NCBI GenBank assembly: GCA_021775255.1 | Contig: JAJFIA010000012.1 | Span: 1 to 64,000, forward strand | DNA: 64,000 nucleotides | Origin: Roseovarius sp. | GTDB lineage: Bacteria > Pseudomonadota > Alphaproteobacteria > Rhodobacterales > Rhodobacteraceae | Direction: 5' to 3' | Shown here: piece by piece, positions 1 to 6,730 of the stretch | Position numbering within the stretch: position 1 is the first letter of the stretch | Layout: the number at the start of each line of letters is the position of its first letter | The notes under the pieces: model-generated | Database searches by the model: none | Seen by the model: the letters and a program-made list of their open reading frames with translations, nothing else | Told to the model about the DNA's origin: nothing | Translations under genes and position numbers: made by a program

Positions 1-136
1 CCATGACCTCCATCCGGCCAGTGTCCTCCATATGGTGCTCTATATGTCCTACCAACGTCGTCTCCATTCCAAATCTACACTTGGAAACGGACTCGCAGAT
101 CAGGCAGCCATCAGGAAGGTGGGGTCAGCGCACCGC
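1..136 (-). other. Unassigned sequence after truncated PurZ-like gene; possible foreign end
   Basis: This stretch follows the stop codon of the PurZ-like gene on the minus strand. None of the three minus frames continues the expected C-terminal third of a PurA/PurZ protein. From an ATG at 67 an open frame reads METTLVGHIEHHMEDTG and runs off the window edge. It could be the start of an inserted element that truncated the neighbour, but I recognise no terminal repeat or transposase motif. Confidence 0.25.
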
Positions 137-1441
137 TTACACTTCATGCGCCATTGGCCCAGACGGTCCACCCACACGGATCGGATAGGTACGACACACC
201 ATAATCACCCTACGAACATTGGAAGGTGCGATACCAGCGTCAGCGAGGCAGCCGGCTACCGTCGTGTCCCTCGTCGTCACGTGTGGATAGTCGCCATGAT
301 GTAAACTTAGAGCAGTGCCCTGAGTGCCTTCGAGGAGAGTTCTATGACCAGAAACCATTGCATCGGCCAGGATTTCTCGGGCGCTGCCCATGTACGGCTT
401 AAGGTCCTCACAATCTCGAGCCAAAAAGGCTTCACGCTCTTCCTTATAGTCTGAGCGGCCGGTCATCTTTCGTGCGGACGCAATCCCCACTCCTTGAGCG
501 GTAGAACTGATGCTCCCGAATCGTGCAGCCTCCTCCTCTCGATCTTGGTCGGTGATAATCATAGCCCGATGATCGATTGTAAGCCGGTCAGCATCAATTT
601 TGTGGTCGGCTATCTCCTCGAGCAACTTCTTGGGGTAAATCACCGCGCCCGGCCCAAGGAGAAGCCGTGCGTTCGGGGCGCGTTGCGTCCCTGACGGCAG
701 GTGATAATATTTCTCCGGCTTCGGTTCCGCATACACTTGGTGTCCTGCGTTTGGGCCGCCTACCCGCACCAGAAGATCATATTCTGGAGCGATATGGCCA
801 ACAATGTTGCCTTTGCCTTCGCTTCCAAACTGACCCCCGATTAGTACATCGACGACGGCATCATTCGATCTCGGATAGAGATTAAGAAGTGCGGTCGCGC
901 GAACGAGAACAGCCTCCTCGCTACAACGATCTGTTGAAACGACGATATCGGCTATCTCTGCGAGTTTCTCAATCTCGCGTTCAGTTCTGTTTTTCTTTAA
1001 CGCGCTGTAATCTACTGTATGATCGCCCTCGCCATTGCGTTCCTCGTAGCGCCGCTCAAGTTCTTCTTCCGGGGCCGTCAAATGGATATGATGGACATCC
1101 GTACCGTAGGCCTTCCGAATTGCTTCTATCTGGCCCTGAATGCGCACAGCATCGATAACAAAAAGCCCTCTCGGCGTTTGCCCGCTGCTATGAGTCTCGA
1201 TTGTGCGCTGAAGTGCTTCACCAACCCAGGCTCCTCCGTCTATACCGTCAAGTCTTTGACCTGCTCGTTGAAGCGCAGTTCGTTCTGATTTGGTGCGGGG
1301 TGACTTCTTTAGTATCAGTTCGCGCGTTTTGATGATCTTCGCGCGGTATCGCTCTTCCAGCTGGCGCACCAAAGCCGACTTACCCGACCCTATAGGGCCA
1401 GAAAGCAGAACAATACGAAGGTTGGAGGACTTATTCGGCAA
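137..1441 (-). CDS. P-loop kinase fused to truncated PurZ/adenylosuccinate synthetase-like domain
   Basis: The 434-residue product has two parts. Residues 8-185 form a P-loop nucleotide-kinase-like domain with Walker A SGPIGSGKS (14-22). Residues 196-434 match the adenylosuccinate synthetase family: QFGSEGKG (204-211), NAGH (231-234), SSTAQG (312-317), LLEGTQG and YPIRVGGPSGPM. The catalytic Asp of PurA (WGDEGKG) is Ser207 here, which is the known hallmark of phage PurZ, the 2-aminoadenylosuccinate synthetase. The protein stops right after the RVGG motif, about 80-100 residues earlier than PurZ or archaeal PurA. The start is TTG directly after the TAA of the upstream ImmA/IrrE-macro gene, so the two are probably translationally coupled. 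Domain identity is read from motifs; the biological role is inference, possibly purine-nucleotide-based conflict with phage. Confidence 0.75.
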   Translation of the reverse strand: MPNKSSNLRIVLLSGPIGSGKSALVRQLEERYRAKIIKTRELILKKSPRTKSERTALQRAGQRLDGIDGGAWVGEALQRTIETHSSGQTPRGLFVIDAVRIQGQIEAIRKAYGTDVHHIHLTAPEEELERRYEERNGEGDHTVDYSALKKNRTEREIEKLAEIADIVVSTDRCSEEAVLVRATALLNLYPRSNDAVVDVLIGGQFGSEGKGNIVGHIAPEYDLLVRVGGPNAGHQVYAEPKPEKYYHLPSGTQRAPNARLLLGPGAVIYPKKLLEEIADHKIDADRLTIDHRAMIITDQDREEEAARFGSISSTAQGVGIASARKMTGRSDYKEEREAFLARDCEDLKPYMGSAREILADAMVSGHRTLLEGTQGTALSLHHGDYPHVTTRDTTVAGCLADAGIAPSNVRRVIMVCRTYPIRVGGPSGPMAHEV

Positions 1442-2779
1442 TTAGATCAACTCAAGTTGTACCCGCTTGGGCGGGATTTCATAAATCGTGACAGAAAGAT
1501 CCGCTCTTACCATCACATCATCAAGCATTTCCTCTATTGTTGACCAATCACCGCCAGCCACTCCGGTGCCGATTTTGGGCATGTGAATAGTCGCCGAGTG
1601 TTCAGTAGCCCGCAGAACTACGCTCTCAAAGCACGAACCAAGTGCCGCATATCGAATTCTGGGGAAGAGCGAAGGACCAAATCCCTCTTGCGCTATAAGA
1701 CTCGCAATTGTGATGTCATCATCAGCCTGAGAAAATATTACGCTGCCAAGACGAGCATCTTGTGGTAATTTGATCATGGCATCCGAGAACCTTGCCTCCG
1801 CCTTGGGATATCGCTTCGCCATCTTCCGTGCAATTCCGCCACCCCATTTAATAGCTTTATCATTGACAAGTTGGCAGATTATCTTAGCCCCACCATTCCT
1901 TGGTTCCAGAACGTTCCCATGGACCGTTCGGATTGGGCGCCTATCTACATCGGCTGCTCCGAACCGAACAAGGCCTGCTACCCGCGGATATCGACTGCCG
2001 GGATAAGGTGGCAATCCGACGCACTCAATCTGAGTGTTTGCTCCTGTGACCCAGGCCTCTGAGGCCTTGTCGGTATGCCCTATTGCAGTACAGGTTCGGA
2101 CGACACTTTCGTCAGGAATCAGCTTTCCGGACAAGCGCATCTCAGGAGCGGTTGGCGAACCTACAAAGTAATCAATTCTGTATTGACGGGCGCCCTCGTC
2201 AACACCAAAGGGCGATGCGACGAATATTCCGATGGGCTGGGTAGAAATCTTAGCCAGCCGGATCAAAAATGCCTCTGCAGAAACATCGTACTCGCGACGT
2301 TCCCGCATCAATTGCTCGATCGGAGCGACGCTCGTAGTGGCCGGCAGACTTCCGATGGGCAGCACAAACTCCGATGCCGCTAGATTGCAAAGCAACTCAA
2401 GCTGCCAGTTATCGGCTGTTTCATCATGAACGCCACGATGACGAATTTGATCGCGCCAATCGGAAAAAAGGAGGTGCGCAATTTCATGGGCGATGGAAAA
2501 TCTCACACGCTCTCTAGGCTGTTGTGGGTTAAATTCAATTTTCGGACCGGAGTCTGTAGCGATCAATCTCGCATCGGCTACCGACGAGTTTGCTTCGACG
2601 TGGACTTCCAGCATTTCTGCGAGGCGAAGGGGATTGAAAGGGGGCCCCTCCCAACCTTTTTCTCGCGCCTTCAATACCAGCTTGCGCGATGCAATTTTTA
2701 TTGCCTCGATCGGATCGATGTCCGCAGCAAACGATTTGACCGATGGATTGGTCCAATTTATTGAGTTCGCGTTTTTCAT
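1442..2779 (-). CDS. ImmA/IrrE metallopeptidase fused to macro domain
   Basis: The product has 445 residues. The N-terminal half is an ImmA/IrrE zinc peptidase with HEIAH at 98-102 and a likely third ligand Glu128 ahead of the conserved CNLAASEFVLP helix. Residues about 285-436 form a macro domain: a GN-hydrophobic start, IICQLVN, the glycine loop GGGIARKM and a second loop PKIGTGVAGGDW. Macro domains bind or hydrolyse ADP-ribose and related nucleotides. ImmA/IrrE proteins usually cleave repressors or antitoxins. No HTH is visible, unlike the HigA-type ImmA protein nearby. ATG start at 2779 with AAGGA about 13 nt upstream. The TAA stop abuts the TTG start of the kinase-PurZ gene, which suggests a two-gene system. 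Function is inferred. Confidence 0.8.
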   Translation of the reverse strand: MKNANSINWTNPSVKSFAADIDPIEAIKIASRKLVLKAREKGWEGPPFNPLRLAEMLEVHVEANSSVADARLIATDSGPKIEFNPQQPRERVRFSIAHEIAHLLFSDWRDQIRHRGVHDETADNWQLELLCNLAASEFVLPIGSLPATTSVAPIEQLMRERREYDVSAEAFLIRLAKISTQPIGIFVASPFGVDEGARQYRIDYFVGSPTAPEMRLSGKLIPDESVVRTCTAIGHTDKASEAWVTGANTQIECVGLPPYPGSRYPRVAGLVRFGAADVDRRPIRTVHGNVLEPRNGGAKIICQLVNDKAIKWGGGIARKMAKRYPKAEARFSDAMIKLPQDARLGSVIFSQADDDITIASLIAQEGFGPSLFPRIRYAALGSCFESVVLRATEHSATIHMPKIGTGVAGGDWSTIEEMLDDVMVRADLSVTIYEIPPKRVQLELI

Positions 2780-2923
2780 ACGGCTTGAAAGAATCCTTCA
2801 GAAATAAGCGGCTAGAGCAACTGGCCGAGTCATCTTTGTTTCTTCTTACAGTAGTCCGCAAAGCCAAGGACTACCAACCTTTTGGCTCTGGTTTACAATA
2901 TGCAGGCTCGTGGGCCTCATGCG

Positions 2924-3553
2924 TCAAAAGTCGGCTTGGCCGCCACGCATTGCCTCGATTTCAGCCTTCGACATCGACGCCCGCATGAATTCATCGAAGG
3001 ACTGGATGTCCTCATCAGTTGGGATGTTACTGGTATCGTTGAGAGCTCTTAGCTCATCTGCGATATCGCGTCTGCTGATTGTGTCCAGTATGACTGGACC
3101 ATTTTCCAACTGATACTGGAGTGATCCATTCATCATGTTGATGCGACCATAACCTGGTGCATAGGCGACAGAGTTGCGCCTACCGCGGACCTCGTGTTTG
3201 GCGAGCGATACCCTCAGATGTTCGATTCTGGAGAAAGGAATGTGCGCGCGTCGCAGATCCGTTTTGATCGTTTCAATCATGGATGGGTTGGTGGCAACTT
3301 CACGCAATTGCTTTGCTCGCATCTGGCGACCGCTATGAAGAAATCCTTGGTCCTCCTCCAGGCTTTTTGCCTTCAATTCCAAACCGCCATTCTCAGCCCA
3401 CTTAATGATGTCTTTGGCGCGGGCGCGCCATGTTCGAAGAAGTTCATAGGCTGCGAATATCCACATCTGGGATTGGGCGTTTAGAAACATGGTTTCCGGA
3501 GGTGTTTTGTCGGTCCGAAAATATTCCTGCAGAATGTGATGTTCGACCCCCAT
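2924..3553 (-). CDS. Hypothetical protein, likely C-terminal part of a gene interrupted by amber codon
   Basis: From the ATG at 3553 this encodes 209 residues with no domain I recognise. It is largely helical and charged, with two RRxxI-type segments (TISRRDIADELRALND near the C-terminus) and no membrane segment or signal peptide. The reading frame continues upstream without a break for 11 codons (VTNLTVVDQFI) to a TAG at 3587-3589, and beyond that codon a further 47-codon open frame starts at 3730. The upstream residues read like ordinary protein, so the original gene was probably about 258 codons. It sits last in the TacA/TacT transcription unit. Either the amber codon makes it a pseudogene or the short ATG-started form is expressed. 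Confidence 0.55.
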   Translation of the reverse strand: MGVEHHILQEYFRTDKTPPETMFLNAQSQMWIFAAYELLRTWRARAKDIIKWAENGGLELKAKSLEEDQGFLHSGRQMRAKQLREVATNPSMIETIKTDLRRAHIPFSRIEHLRVSLAKHEVRGRRNSVAYAPGYGRINMMNGSLQYQLENGPVILDTISRRDIADELRALNDTSNIPTDEDIQSFDEFMRASMSKAEIEAMRGGQADF

Positions 3554-3586
3554 GATGAATTGGTCGACAACGGTCAGGTTGGTGAC

Positions 3587-3730
3587 CTATAGGACCAGAT
3601 GCATCTCGCCCCCCAGAAGCTCGAGAGAGCGAAGCGCTGTTGTCAGTTCGTCTGGTGTGATATCGGTATGCGAGCGAAAACTTGGATCCTGATCAGCGAT
3701 ATAGTCGTCATAATGCTCTTCATCCGTCAT
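3587..3730 (-). CDS. Short ORF (47 aa), N-terminal piece of the split hypothetical gene
   Basis: ATG at 3730 begins three bases after the TAA of the GNAT toxin, and an AGG within the toxin 3' end can serve as ribosome site. It encodes 47 acidic residues beginning MTDEEHYDDYIADQDPSFR and ends at TAG (3587-3589). It is in the same frame as the downstream 209-residue hypothetical gene with no other stop between them. It therefore looks like the N-terminal segment of one gene divided by a nonsense codon, although a real small protein coupled to the toxin cannot be excluded. Confidence 0.45.
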   Translation of the reverse strand: MTDEEHYDDYIADQDPSFRSHTDITPDELTTALRSLELLGGEMHLVL

Positions 3731-3733
3731 CTC

Positions 3734-4282
3734 TTAGCCTGCCAATTCTCGTGCGGTCTGAACTGGCATGAAGAGACGGAGAGGTTGATCGGGTAGGGGA
3801 AGGAATCCGAATTCCTCATAGTATTTTTTGCGTCTGGCGACAGTATCGATATCGCCATCATCGAAAACGTCCAAGATGATGACACACGTTCCAATTTCTT
3901 CGGAGACTCGAGCAATCCGGCTCAGAGCATCAGCAACCAGAGCGCCGCCGATACCGTTTCCTTGCTGGGTTTCATCGACTCCGATCATCGCAATGAATGC
4001 AGCTGGGAGTAATCCGTGCTTTCCCGCCTTTTTCTGGTAGGCTTCTGGCATGTCTTTGACATCGGCAGCGTGCATGTTGATACCGTAAAATCCGACAATG
4101 CTGCTATCGGCATCGATAACGACCCAGATACGGACGACATCAGCTTTGCTACCTTTTTTCGCGGTCAGCTTCAGGTAGTTGTCAATTTGGGGAACACCAC
4201 ATGAAAAAGCCGCTCGATCGTGTATCTTTGGATCGAACGGCTGAATTGTGAATGGTGGTTGATCTTTGGTCTTACTCGGCAT
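3734..4282 (-). CDS. tacT: GNAT-family acetyltransferase toxin (TacT-like)
   Basis: The product is a 181-residue GNAT acetyltransferase of the TacT/AtaT type, toxins that acetylate the amino acid on charged tRNA. Visible marks are the acetyl-CoA loop QGNGIGGALV, the preceding beta strand AAFIAMIGVDE and the C-terminal YYEEFGF segment with the conserved Tyr. The ATG at 4282 is chosen because it overlaps the antitoxin stop by 11 nt, as is usual for TacAT pairs. An upstream in-frame start at 4390 would lie entirely inside the antitoxin gene. Residues before FTIQPFDPK are not conserved in type. It is co-transcribed with and neutralised by the DUF1778 protein just upstream. Family assignment is firm; the tRNA target is established for the family only. 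Confidence 0.85.
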   Translation of the reverse strand: MPSKTKDQPPFTIQPFDPKIHDRAAFSCGVPQIDNYLKLTAKKGSKADVVRIWVVIDADSSIVGFYGINMHAADVKDMPEAYQKKAGKHGLLPAAFIAMIGVDETQQGNGIGGALVADALSRIARVSEEIGTCVIILDVFDDGDIDTVARRKKYYEEFGFLPLPDQPLRLFMPVQTARELAG

Positions 4283-4586
4283 TCGCAATGAGTTTCTTGC
4301 GCAGTGCAAACGCATCAACCAAACGCTTGGTCGGTTTGGGCGGGTTGTCCAAAGCGTCGAAAAACGCTTTCCTGTCCGCCTCACTTTCAATCACTGTAAC
4401 TTTGTGTGCTTCAATCGTCGATTGGGCAGCATTGTAAGCTGCACTCACGACAAAAGAACTGACATCGACACCATTCAGTGTCGCTGCACGGTTAATCGTG
4501 TCCTTCACAGATGGTTGTGTGCGGGCCTCCAGGCGAGCGCTTTTGGGCTCGTCGACCGCCACCGTGGTGTCTTGAAACGCCAACAT
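4272..4586 (-). CDS. tacA: DUF1778 antitoxin (TacA-like)
   Basis: The product is a 104-residue DUF1778 protein with an N-terminal ribbon-helix-helix region (ARLEARTQPSVKDTINRAATLNG, described here in pieces across residues 18-40) followed by SSFVVSAAYNAA and the tail ALDNPPKPTKRLVDAF that in this family wraps the GNAT toxin. A perfect AAGGAG lies 8 nt ahead of the ATG. It is the first gene of the toxin-antitoxin operon. Two palindromes and a strong sigma-70-type promoter lie upstream at 4650-4700, which fits conditional-cooperativity autoregulation by the TacA-TacT complex. The toxin start overlaps its 3' end. Confidence 0.88.
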   Translation of the reverse strand: MLAFQDTTVAVDEPKSARLEARTQPSVKDTINRAATLNGVDVSSFVVSAAYNAAQSTIEAHKVTVIESEADRKAFFDALDNPPKPTKRLVDAFALRKKLIANAE

Positions 4587-4649
4587 TGTAGTCTCCTTTC
4601 AGCTTCAGGCTCGATTTGATCAAGCCTCTTGATGGTTCACTTCGCACTC

Positions 4650-4678
4650 TATGTACGGGAAATAGGCGTACATGTCAA
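4650..4678 (-). promoter_or_regulatory. Sigma-70-type promoter of the tacA-tacT unit
   Basis: On the minus strand TTGACA (4678-4673) is followed after exactly 17 nt by TACATA (4655-4650). This is the best -35/-10 match in the window and it lies 64 nt upstream of the antitoxin ATG. Both boxes are covered or flanked by the operator palindromes. Confidence 0.75.
4652..4672. promoter_or_regulatory. Putative TacA operator, proximal palindrome
   Basis: TGTACG-N9-CGTACA is a perfect inverted repeat lying between the -35 and -10 boxes and overlapping the -10. Its twin lies 28 bp upstream, centre to centre. The position predicts repression by the ribbon-helix-helix antitoxin. Confidence 0.7.
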
Positions 4679-4679
4679 G

Positions 4680-4700
4680 CGTACGGTGATTAGCCGTACA
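4680..4700. promoter_or_regulatory. Putative TacA operator, distal palindrome
   Basis: TGTACG-N9-CGTACG is nearly identical to the promoter-proximal site and ends just upstream of the -35 box. It also borders the 3' end of the HigA-like gene (stop at 4707). Confidence 0.65.
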
Positions 4701-4706
4701 CATATC

Positions 4707-5870
4707 TCAGGCGCTTTGCAACATGTCCCGCACTGAATTTCTCTCGATGAGTCGAGAGAATTTCTTATAGTCGCCGTGTTCCTTCTGCCAACGGCCTGCA
4801 ATGATCGAGACGTGAACGCCAGCTTCTTCGCTAGCATTTTCAATTTGCTCAGTGCTTGCAAACTTGTTTTTACAAACTCTGGCATGCTTTGACGGGACGA
4901 GGCAGTTTTTGGCAAGCGAGTCCGCCTGCGCTTCAATCTCATCATCTGTTTCGATGTCCAGCTCATCAAAGAAAACATGATCAGAAGACGAAAGAATATC
5001 AAAGTGTTTTGCGAGATGAGCGAGCTCATGAAGAAGCGTGAACCAGAAATTGTCGGTTCTGTCATGGCGCAAGGTCAGACCAATCACAGGTGTCCTCCCA
5101 TTTAGGAGCATAACAGCCCCGTCAAGAAACGTGCCAGGCAGGACAGGCAAAATGACCACAATGACTCCGTGCTTTGAGAGTTCATTGACAGCTCTTAAAG
5201 GTCCTTGAGGATGCGTGCTTAACTGAGCGATGGATCTAAGAAACCGCTTACTGAAGGCGGAACTGGTGAACTCACCAATTGGCGGGTTTCGCATCGCTTT
5301 CGTGAGAACGGCACCTTGCCAGATCAACAAAGCATTTTGATCCGTCTTGCCACTAGCGCGCTGAGTCCGAGTCTTTCTGTTTAGTCTTGGAACATATTGC
5401 TGGCCGAAGGCCGATTTTAGAAAATCGCTGATATCTGCTAGTTTCAAATCGAAGCCGAACTCCTTCAACTTAGTCAGAACCGGTTGGCTCACTTCAATAG
5501 AAGTTGCTGAACCAATCTCCTCCTTTTTCATCAGTGACTCGTAGGGAATGCCGAGCCCTTCATGGAGTGCGCGCACCATATCCATCGAGAGTTTGCGCTT
5601 TCCGGAAAGAACTTCGGACACACGTGCGCGAGATCCGATGAAAGGCTCTAAATCACGCGCTGACAGGTTCTTCTGCTCCATTCTGAGCTTTATCGCTGCG
5701 AGCGCCGACGGTGCCTCTGTGATGATGTGGCTACGCTCATATTTTTCGATGAGGGTAGCGAGCACCTCAATTTCATCCGATACGTCCTTGTTTTCGGACG
5801 ATAGGATAAGATCTTCCATGCGTTCCTTTGCAGTTTGATGGTCTTGTACACTTTTTATTGGTCTAATCAT
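4707..5870 (-). CDS. HigA-type HTH antitoxin with ImmA/IrrE metallopeptidase domain
   Basis: The 387-residue product starts at the ATG of a TGATG overlap with the upstream toxin-like gene; a start five codons earlier is possible but lacks this coupling. Residues about 54-115 form an XRE-type helix-turn-helix (NLSARDLEPFIGSRARVSEV, then SGKRKLS). Residues about 235-345 form an ImmA/IrrE zinc peptidase with HELAH at 281-285 and likely third ligand Glu313. Such HigA-ImmA proteins pair with HigB-like toxins as antitoxin and autorepressor. It is one of two ImmA/IrrE proteins within 4 kb; this one has DNA binding, the other a macro domain. The CCCA-N3-TGGG sites upstream of the operon are its probable operators. 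Confidence 0.82.
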   Translation of the reverse strand: MIRPIKSVQDHQTAKERMEDLILSSENKDVSDEIEVLATLIEKYERSHIITEAPSALAAIKLRMEQKNLSARDLEPFIGSRARVSEVLSGKRKLSMDMVRALHEGLGIPYESLMKKEEIGSATSIEVSQPVLTKLKEFGFDLKLADISDFLKSAFGQQYVPRLNRKTRTQRASGKTDQNALLIWQGAVLTKAMRNPPIGEFTSSAFSKRFLRSIAQLSTHPQGPLRAVNELSKHGVIVVILPVLPGTFLDGAVMLLNGRTPVIGLTLRHDRTDNFWFTLLHELAHLAKHFDILSSSDHVFFDELDIETDDEIEAQADSLAKNCLVPSKHARVCKNKFASTEQIENASEEAGVHVSIIAGRWQKEHGDYKKFSRLIERNSVRDMLQSA

Positions 5871-6184
5871 CACGCGGCCTCCCATTCCGTTTGATCTCCA
5901 GAATCAGGACGCTGATCGCGGTGCTCGATGCACTTACGCAACAGCAGCACGCCGCTTTCGAAATGTATCACTCCTTCGACAAGGACTGTGTTGTTGGCCA
6001 ATCGAAACCTCGCTTTCGGCAATTCACATAATTCTGCCTGTGGGTAGTCATTCATAAGTGCTTCTGCGTCCGGCCAATCGCGATGTTTGAGCTCAAACAC
6101 AAAGGCTTTCAACGCCTCGCACGTCTGCTGATCAGTGCTGTCCGCCAGAAAACACTCGATTTCATCCAGTCCCAAAACTTGCAT
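5870..6184 (-). CDS. HigB-like toxin
   Basis: From the ATG at 6184, preceded by GGAGG at good distance, this encodes 104 residues. A start at 6235 would add 17 residues with no ribosome site. The segment HRDWPDAEALMNDYPQAE, then ARFRLANNTVLVEGVIHFES and VLLLRKCIEH resembles the core strands of the HigB/RelE-fold mRNA endonucleases (compare the FNIxGNKYRLV strand and the final TH motif). Similarity is moderate, and the typical C-terminal TH-x-EYD end is replaced by EHRDQRPD. Its position directly ahead of, and coupled to, the HigA-ImmA gene supports the assignment. Confidence 0.6.
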   Translation of the reverse strand: MQVLGLDEIECFLADSTDQQTCEALKAFVFELKHRDWPDAEALMNDYPQAELCELPKARFRLANNTVLVEGVIHFESGVLLLRKCIEHRDQRPDSGDQTEWEAA

Positions 6185-6219
6185 TTGAGCCCCTCCAGGA
6201 CCAGAAATATCAAAAAGCT

Positions 6220-6230
6220 CCCAAAATGGG
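6220..6230. promoter_or_regulatory. Putative HigA operator, proximal site
   Basis: CCCAAAATGGG, an inverted repeat with 3-nt centre, lies 36 nt upstream of the higB-like start. A matching site lies 61 bp further upstream. Confidence 0.5.
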
Positions 6231-6280
6231 AACATTCATACTTGACTCAGGGGCTTTGCGGAGTCAGTTATGCATATGCA

Positions 6281-6291
6281 CCCAATATGGG
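6281..6291. promoter_or_regulatory. Putative HigA operator, distal site
   Basis: CCCAATATGGG repeats the proximal site almost exactly. It lies in the 228-bp region between the toxin-antitoxin unit and the divergent ubiquitin-like operon, so it could influence both directions. Confidence 0.45.
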
Positions 6292-6412
6292 AGCAAACAG
6301 TGAAAGTCAACAATTTCGCCATTTTCGGGTGAGATTCGGCGACACAATATAGGCAGCGAACCAACGGAGAGAGACTTCTAACTCTTCGGCAAACAGATGA
6401 AAGGAGCATCCC

Positions 6413-6730
6413 GTGAAACAGGATGATCAAAAACATAAGGACTGCAAGCCTGACCCTGGACAAGGGGGTCGTAAAATTGCGGTCACCGTAAATTATCAGG
6501 CACAGACCGAAACAATGGCTTTTGCGCCCAACACGAAGGTCGAAGACGTCCTGTTGTGGGCCATCGGCGTTTTCGGAATCGATGCCTCGCTTGCAACAGA
6601 GATGGAGTTGGCAGTTGCGGGTGAGGAGGGCGAGCTTGCTGGCGGCAAACCTCTTGCATCAATTACCAAGGGTGCAGAGACGCTTGTCTTGGATCTTGTG
6701 CGCGGTGACATCGCTAACGGGTGCCGGTAA
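6413..6730 (+). CDS. Ubiquitin-like beta-grasp protein of a bacterial conjugation operon
   Basis: The product has 105 residues: GTG start with AAAGGAG upstream, a charged 20-residue leader, then one beta-grasp unit from RKIAVTVNYQ to TLVLDLVRG resembling DUF2604/multiubiquitin-type proteins. The segment ETLVLDLVRGD aligns naturally with the ubiquitin tail TLHLVLRLRGG. Gly98 would be the conjugating glycine after removal of the seven residues DIANGCR by the operon's JAB peptidase. That cleavage is a prediction. It is followed by E2-like, JAB and E1-like genes with overlapping starts, a gene set seen in Bil/Bub-type ubiquitination-like systems, some of which protect against phage. Confidence 0.78.
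   Translation: MKQDDQKHKDCKPDPGQGGRKIAVTVNYQAQTETMAFAPNTKVEDVLLWAIGVFGIDASLATEMELAVAGEEGELAGGKPLASITKGAETLVLDLVRGDIANGCR

Noticed and set aside
3..304. Two short plus-strand open frames at the left edge
   Set aside because: They run antisense to the conserved PurZ-like domain or over the unassigned end, have no ribosome site and low-complexity, improbable composition.
2535..2867. Minus-strand 110-codon frame
   Set aside because: It overlaps the start of the ImmA/IrrE-macro gene in another frame and shows no recognisable protein features.
6236..6463. Minus-strand 75-codon frame with a hydrophobic start
   Set aside because: It lies over the control region between the toxin-antitoxin and ubiquitin-like operons and overlaps the modifier gene start; no ribosome site.
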